NCBI GenBank assembly: GCA_050248995.1
Contig: JBFWRI010000024.1
Coordinates: 1-25,796, forward strand
Direction of reading: 5' to 3'
DNA length: 25,796 nucleotides
DNA from: JBFWRI01 sp050248995
Lineage (GTDB): Bacteria > Pseudomonadota > Alphaproteobacteria > JAIXQD01
The notes beneath the pieces are model-generated. The model was not told the origin of the DNA and ran no database searches. It saw only the letters and a program-made list of their open reading frames with translations. The position numbers were made by a program, and so were the translations under genes. Shown one piece after another: positions 23,496 through 25,796 of this stretch. Numbering within the stretch: the stretch's first letter is position 1; the number at the start of each line of letters is the position of its first letter.

Positions 23496-23933
23496 ATGTA
23501 TCGTTCGAAACTTCTGCTTGCCGGCCTGCTGCTTCTGGGCGCGTGTTCATGGGCCAACACCAGCGGCGCGCCGAATGAAGAGCCCGATCCCGGCCCGTCA
23601 TCGCAACTGACCGTGACCCAGATCGCGGTGGAAGGCGGTTACTGGCGCCCCATCAGTGCGCCGAACGTGATGATGCCCGCGCAGGAAGCACAGGGTAAAC
23701 TTGAATTCGATGTCGGCCAGTGCCAGTGCGGCATCTTCCCCAAGAACGTCGCCACGCCGGTCATGATGCAGTATATGCCCGACCAGCAACGCATGGTGCA
23801 AACCTCAAAGATGGGCAAGTGCGGCCAACATACAACCGGCGTGCTGTCGGAATGCATGCGCGCTCGCGGCTGGGAACCAACGCTGTGCAGCGGCCGTTTG
23901 CCCACCGAAACCGGCGCTTACTGCCCGAATTAA
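23496..23933 (+). CDS. Cysteine-rich lipoprotein, 145 residues
   Basis: The start MYRSKLLLAGLLLLGAC is a clear lipoprotein signal with lipobox LGAC and lipidated Cys17. The following Ser argues for sorting to the outer membrane under the enterobacterial rule, which may not apply here. The mature protein has six more cysteines (CQC, GKC, SEC, TLC, YC), an even number suited to three disulfides in the periplasm. I chose ATG 23496; a TTG at 23448 in the same frame would put 16 residues before the signal sequence. The ribosome site is weak. I do not recognise the family. It lies 54 bases downstream of the membrane-protein gene. Confidence 0.82.
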   Translation: MYRSKLLLAGLLLLGACSWANTSGAPNEEPDPGPSSQLTVTQIAVEGGYWRPISAPNVMMPAQEAQGKLEFDVGQCQCGIFPKNVATPVMMQYMPDQQRMVQTSKMGKCGQHTTGVLSECMRARGWEPTLCSGRLPTETGAYCPN

Positions 23934-23969
23934 GCTTTAAGCTGTAATACTTTCAGGCCTGGCCTGCTA

Positions 23970-23989
23970 AAAGGGCCCCATGGCCCTTT
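23970..23989 (+). promoter_or_regulatory. Hairpin over the ribosome site and start codon of the metallopeptidase gene
   Basis: AAAGGGCC (23970-23977) and GGCCCTTT (23982-23989) form a perfect eight-base stem with loop CCAT. The ATG of the next gene is at 23980-23982, so the start codon lies partly in the loop, and the AAGGG ribosome site is in the left arm. This should limit translation unless the stem opens. It could also slow transcription, but only three T follow, which is poor for an intrinsic terminator. Confidence 0.6.
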
Positions 23990-24711
23990 GCAATGACCAA
24001 CCCGTAACAGAAATCAGTGTCACGCGAACAATAAGCGACATCGGTATGATTTTTGATGCTGCGCAGGATAATGGCAACCTACCTCAGGATATGAACCTGG
24101 TAATCGATCATTACTGGCAAACAGCCTATTTAAATGTGAATCCATTTACAAATACAGTCACTGCAAATCCTTACACACTTTCTTGTATGAATACTGAAGA
24201 ACTGACCGCAGCTATAGGTCACGAAATTCATCATCAGCAATCCGGCGCACAATGGATAACGGCTCCTGTACACTATGCAGAACTCATTCTTGGCGCCTGG
24301 GGGCTTTCTCTTATCATAGGCAAGGCACTTAACATGATGTCGCGCACGCTTGATAAGAGCGTAGCGAAACGTAAGGTAAATCCGATGTTCATTGCTGGAC
24401 TCGTTGGATTACACGCCCTTGTAGGAACGTTGGGCGGCCTGCATCGGCGCTATGAAGAGCAAGCTGCCGACATTGCGGGTGCAGAGTATGCCCGATCAAA
24501 CGAAGCCATGATTGGCGCCCTTGAAAGTATGGAAGAATTTCGTTTTGAACCTGATGAACAATTTGCAACAGGTCTTGAATTGTCAGCTTCAAAGGTCACA
24601 GATTCGGCCTTCCAATATTTGCGCTATGGCCCCGGCATGTTCTTTATGTATCCGAAAACTGTGGAACGGGTACGTAATGTCCACGAATCTGGTCCTTACC
24701 CAGGCCAATAA
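23980..24711 (+). CDS. M48-like membrane metallopeptidase
   Basis: The 243-residue protein has a zinc metallopeptidase motif HEIHH (81-85, in AAIGHEIHHQQSG), a third ligand region ExxAD (E160-D164, in YEEQAADIAGAEYA), and two membrane segments between them (about 98-118 and 135-155). This order is that of M48/HtpX-like proteases. Full HtpX has membrane segments before the HExxH; none is visible here. GC content, from hand-counted lines, is roughly 35-47%, well below its neighbours, which suggests transfer or weaker selection on codon use. The start codon is inside the hairpin described above. Nearby cysteine-rich lipoprotein could be a client, but that is speculation. Confidence 0.8.
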   Translation: MALCNDQPVTEISVTRTISDIGMIFDAAQDNGNLPQDMNLVIDHYWQTAYLNVNPFTNTVTANPYTLSCMNTEELTAAIGHEIHHQQSGAQWITAPVHYAELILGAWGLSLIIGKALNMMSRTLDKSVAKRKVNPMFIAGLVGLHALVGTLGGLHRRYEEQAADIAGAEYARSNEAMIGALESMEEFRFEPDEQFATGLELSASKVTDSAFQYLRYGPGMFFMYPKTVERVRNVHESGPYPGQ

Positions 24712-24767
24712 AAGCTTCTTATACACCTCTTGTATCCTGCCACAGAGGGCATTAGTTTGTTGACAGG

Positions 24768-25121
24768 ATGCTGATCAACAACCTTTTGCCGGTTATTGCT
24801 GGCCTGTCAAAAGCGCCTACGCCGGCCGAACGCCCCGTTCCCGACGCAACCAAGGGCAACAAGGTCGCGTTTGTCGTTGATATCCCCACCCCCAAGGTTC
24901 AGGGTGATTTCGATGCCTTTCTGGGCGAGGTTAACAGCGATGCCGCCAACCGCGCCCAAAGCTTTCAGTTGCTGCTGAACGAACAGCAAAGCGCCACCGC
25001 CGCCAATGGCAACCAGGCGGACAATATCTCGCCCTTCGAAAAAGCCGCGAAAGCGTATACTGACGCTGAAAGTATTTCCTATTTTGCCAAGCCGTCTGGT
25101 ATTGATCTGGGCACATTGTAA
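24768..25121 (+). CDS. Hypothetical protein, 117 residues
   Basis: I do not recognise the family. The product starts with a mildly hydrophobic stretch (MLINNLLPVIAGLS) that is not a convincing signal peptide. The middle is Ala/Gln/Asn-rich and helical (ANRAQSFQLLLNEQQSATAANG). There are no cysteines. AGG sits just before the ATG at 24768, which is too close for a good ribosome site; TTGACA at 24760-24765 resembles a -35 but has no -10 upstream of the ATG. Codon use is GC-rich, like the core genes and unlike the metallopeptidase before it. The next gene starts 20 bases downstream. Confidence 0.6.
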   Translation: MLINNLLPVIAGLSKAPTPAERPVPDATKGNKVAFVVDIPTPKVQGDFDAFLGEVNSDAANRAQSFQLLLNEQQSATAANGNQADNISPFEKAAKAYTDAESISYFAKPSGIDLGTL

Positions 25122-25140
25122 TTCAATTTTAGGATTCGAT

Positions 25141-25632
25141 ATGACGAAGGTATTTGTTGCCGTGCCGATGTCCTCGATCCCCAAGGATCATTACACGCGC
25201 TTTCGCGCCTCGCTTGAGAATATCTGCAGCGCTATTTAACAACGCTCGGGCATTTCAGGAACGTTCTGCGCCGCGCTTGATGCCGAAGGCACAAACTTCG
25301 ATCACCCGTCGGATGCGCTGGATATGGACCTTGACCACCTGTGGCAATCACAGATGTGCGTTTATATCTGCCCCGGTAATGTAAATTCTAGCGCGAATGG
25401 CGAGGCCATTGCAGCCTTGGCGCTTAAGATGCCCGGCATTTTCTTTGTGAAGGATACCAGCGACCTTGTCTTCATGCTGCGTCACGCCGAAAAAGCAAAG
25501 AACGCCGATGTGACGATGGTCCTCTACAGCGACGAAACCCAGATTGCGGATGCTATAGCGGCAGGCCGGTTCGATGACATTTTTGCGGGCCGTACACGCA
25601 GACTTGCTGGTCAGGTCGACCTGCGACTCTAG
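25141..25632 (+). pseudogene. Nucleoside deoxyribosyltransferase-like gene with an in-frame stop
   Basis: An ATG at 25141 with AGGA upstream begins MTKVFVAVPMSSIPKDHYTR. A TAA at 25237-25239 (codon 33) interrupts it, yet the same frame continues with normal codon use to a TAG at 25630-25632, giving 163 codons in all. A restart at ATG 25324 would yield only the last 102 residues. The 'KVFVAVPMS' start, the acidic DALDMDLDHLWQSQ and the GEAIAALALKMPGIFFVKD segment (Glu88) resemble the nucleoside 2-deoxyribosyltransferase/TIR-like fold, where such a Glu is catalytic; this is pattern recognition only. The stop differs from CAA by one base, so a point mutation, a sequencing error or read-through are all possible. 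Confidence 0.7.
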
Positions 25633-25781
25633 CCGCGGGCGCTTTGCTTGCGCTCGGCTGCCTGCTGCATAAGCTCGGCCACATCTGGCCGCTCGGTCAG
25701 ACGGGCCTGCAGCTGACGCTGCATGGTTTCGGCATCAGGCGCCACCAGATTGATGACGTTATTTTTAAACTTGGTGTCCAT
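25629..25781 (-). CDS. Small protein, 50 residues
   Basis: An ATG at 25781 (minus) opens a 50-codon frame ending TAG at 25629-25631. The product begins MDTKFKNNVINLVAPDAETM and continues with a helical, Gln/Arg/Ala-rich part (RQLQARLTERPDVAELMQQA). No membrane segment or cysteine. The ribosome site (AAGAG at about 8 bases) is modest. Codon use and the stop overlap with the convergent gene support it as real. Function unknown; it would be missed by a 60-codon cutoff. Confidence 0.6.
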   Translation of the reverse strand: MDTKFKNNVINLVAPDAETMQRQLQARLTERPDVAELMQQAAERKQSARG

Positions 25782-25796
25782 TTGGGTCTCTTTTGA

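Noticed and set aside
23954..23966. CAGGCCTGGCCTG palindrome as a terminator of the lipoprotein gene
   Set aside because: The stem is only five bases with a three-base loop, and no T-run follows.

Overview
The window looks like a chromosomal segment of a Gram-negative alphaproteobacterium. The support is a KDO-synthesis gene (kdsA), a lipoprotein signal, a START-domain RatA/Coq10 gene beside lipA, and the order tpiA-secG-pyrG-kdsA-eno-ftsB-pdhA-pdhB-pdhC-lpdA-lipA-ratA, which is familiar from that class. GC content is moderately high in the core genes. I cannot fix the genus. No transposase, integrase, CRISPR array, rRNA or convincing intrinsic terminator was seen.

Layout. (1) 1-1097: the 5' end of an unknown minus-strand gene, a divergent intergenic region, and an unknown basic protein on the plus strand with lower GC than the core. 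(2) 1094-16718, all minus strand: a long run of tightly packed housekeeping genes. From its upstream end it holds tpiA, secG, an unknown gene, pyrG, an rRNA methyltransferase, a SpoU methyltransferase, kdsA, an unknown gene, eno and ftsB. After a 148-base gap come pdhA, pdhB, pdhC, a small membrane protein, lpdA, a secreted DUF2059-like protein, lipA, a 59-residue protein and ratA. Many junctions are ATGA or TAATG overlaps, so translation is probably coupled. (3) 16778-19018, plus strand: a PpiD-like periplasmic folding factor, tRNA-Leu(UAA) and a small membrane protein. (4) 19015-20780, minus: a GSCFA protein and a CinA-like MoCF-domain protein. (5) 20826-23933, plus: map, radC, a TylF-like methyltransferase, a membrane protein and a cysteine-rich lipoprotein. 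(6) 23980-25796: a lower-GC M48-like membrane metallopeptidase whose start lies in a hairpin, an unknown gene, a deoxyribosyltransferase-like gene broken by one in-frame stop, and a 50-residue minus-strand gene.

How the genes fit together. Enolase and triosephosphate isomerase feed the three-part pyruvate dehydrogenase complex (PdhA, PdhB, PdhC, LpdA). LipA makes the lipoyl group that PdhC carries. PyrG and KdsA supply CTP and KDO-8-phosphate for CMP-KDO and lipopolysaccharide. SecG and PpiD serve export and periplasmic folding, and FtsB serves division.

The most notable points are: all three convergent gene pairs share a four-base stop overlap; the pdhC linker appears to be read in a shifted frame; Map carries an inserted segment of about 22 residues; the metallopeptidase start is sequestered in a hairpin; a TAA interrupts the deoxyribosyltransferase-like gene; and several small or unknown genes are embedded between core metabolic genes. 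I saw no clear multi-gene novel system.
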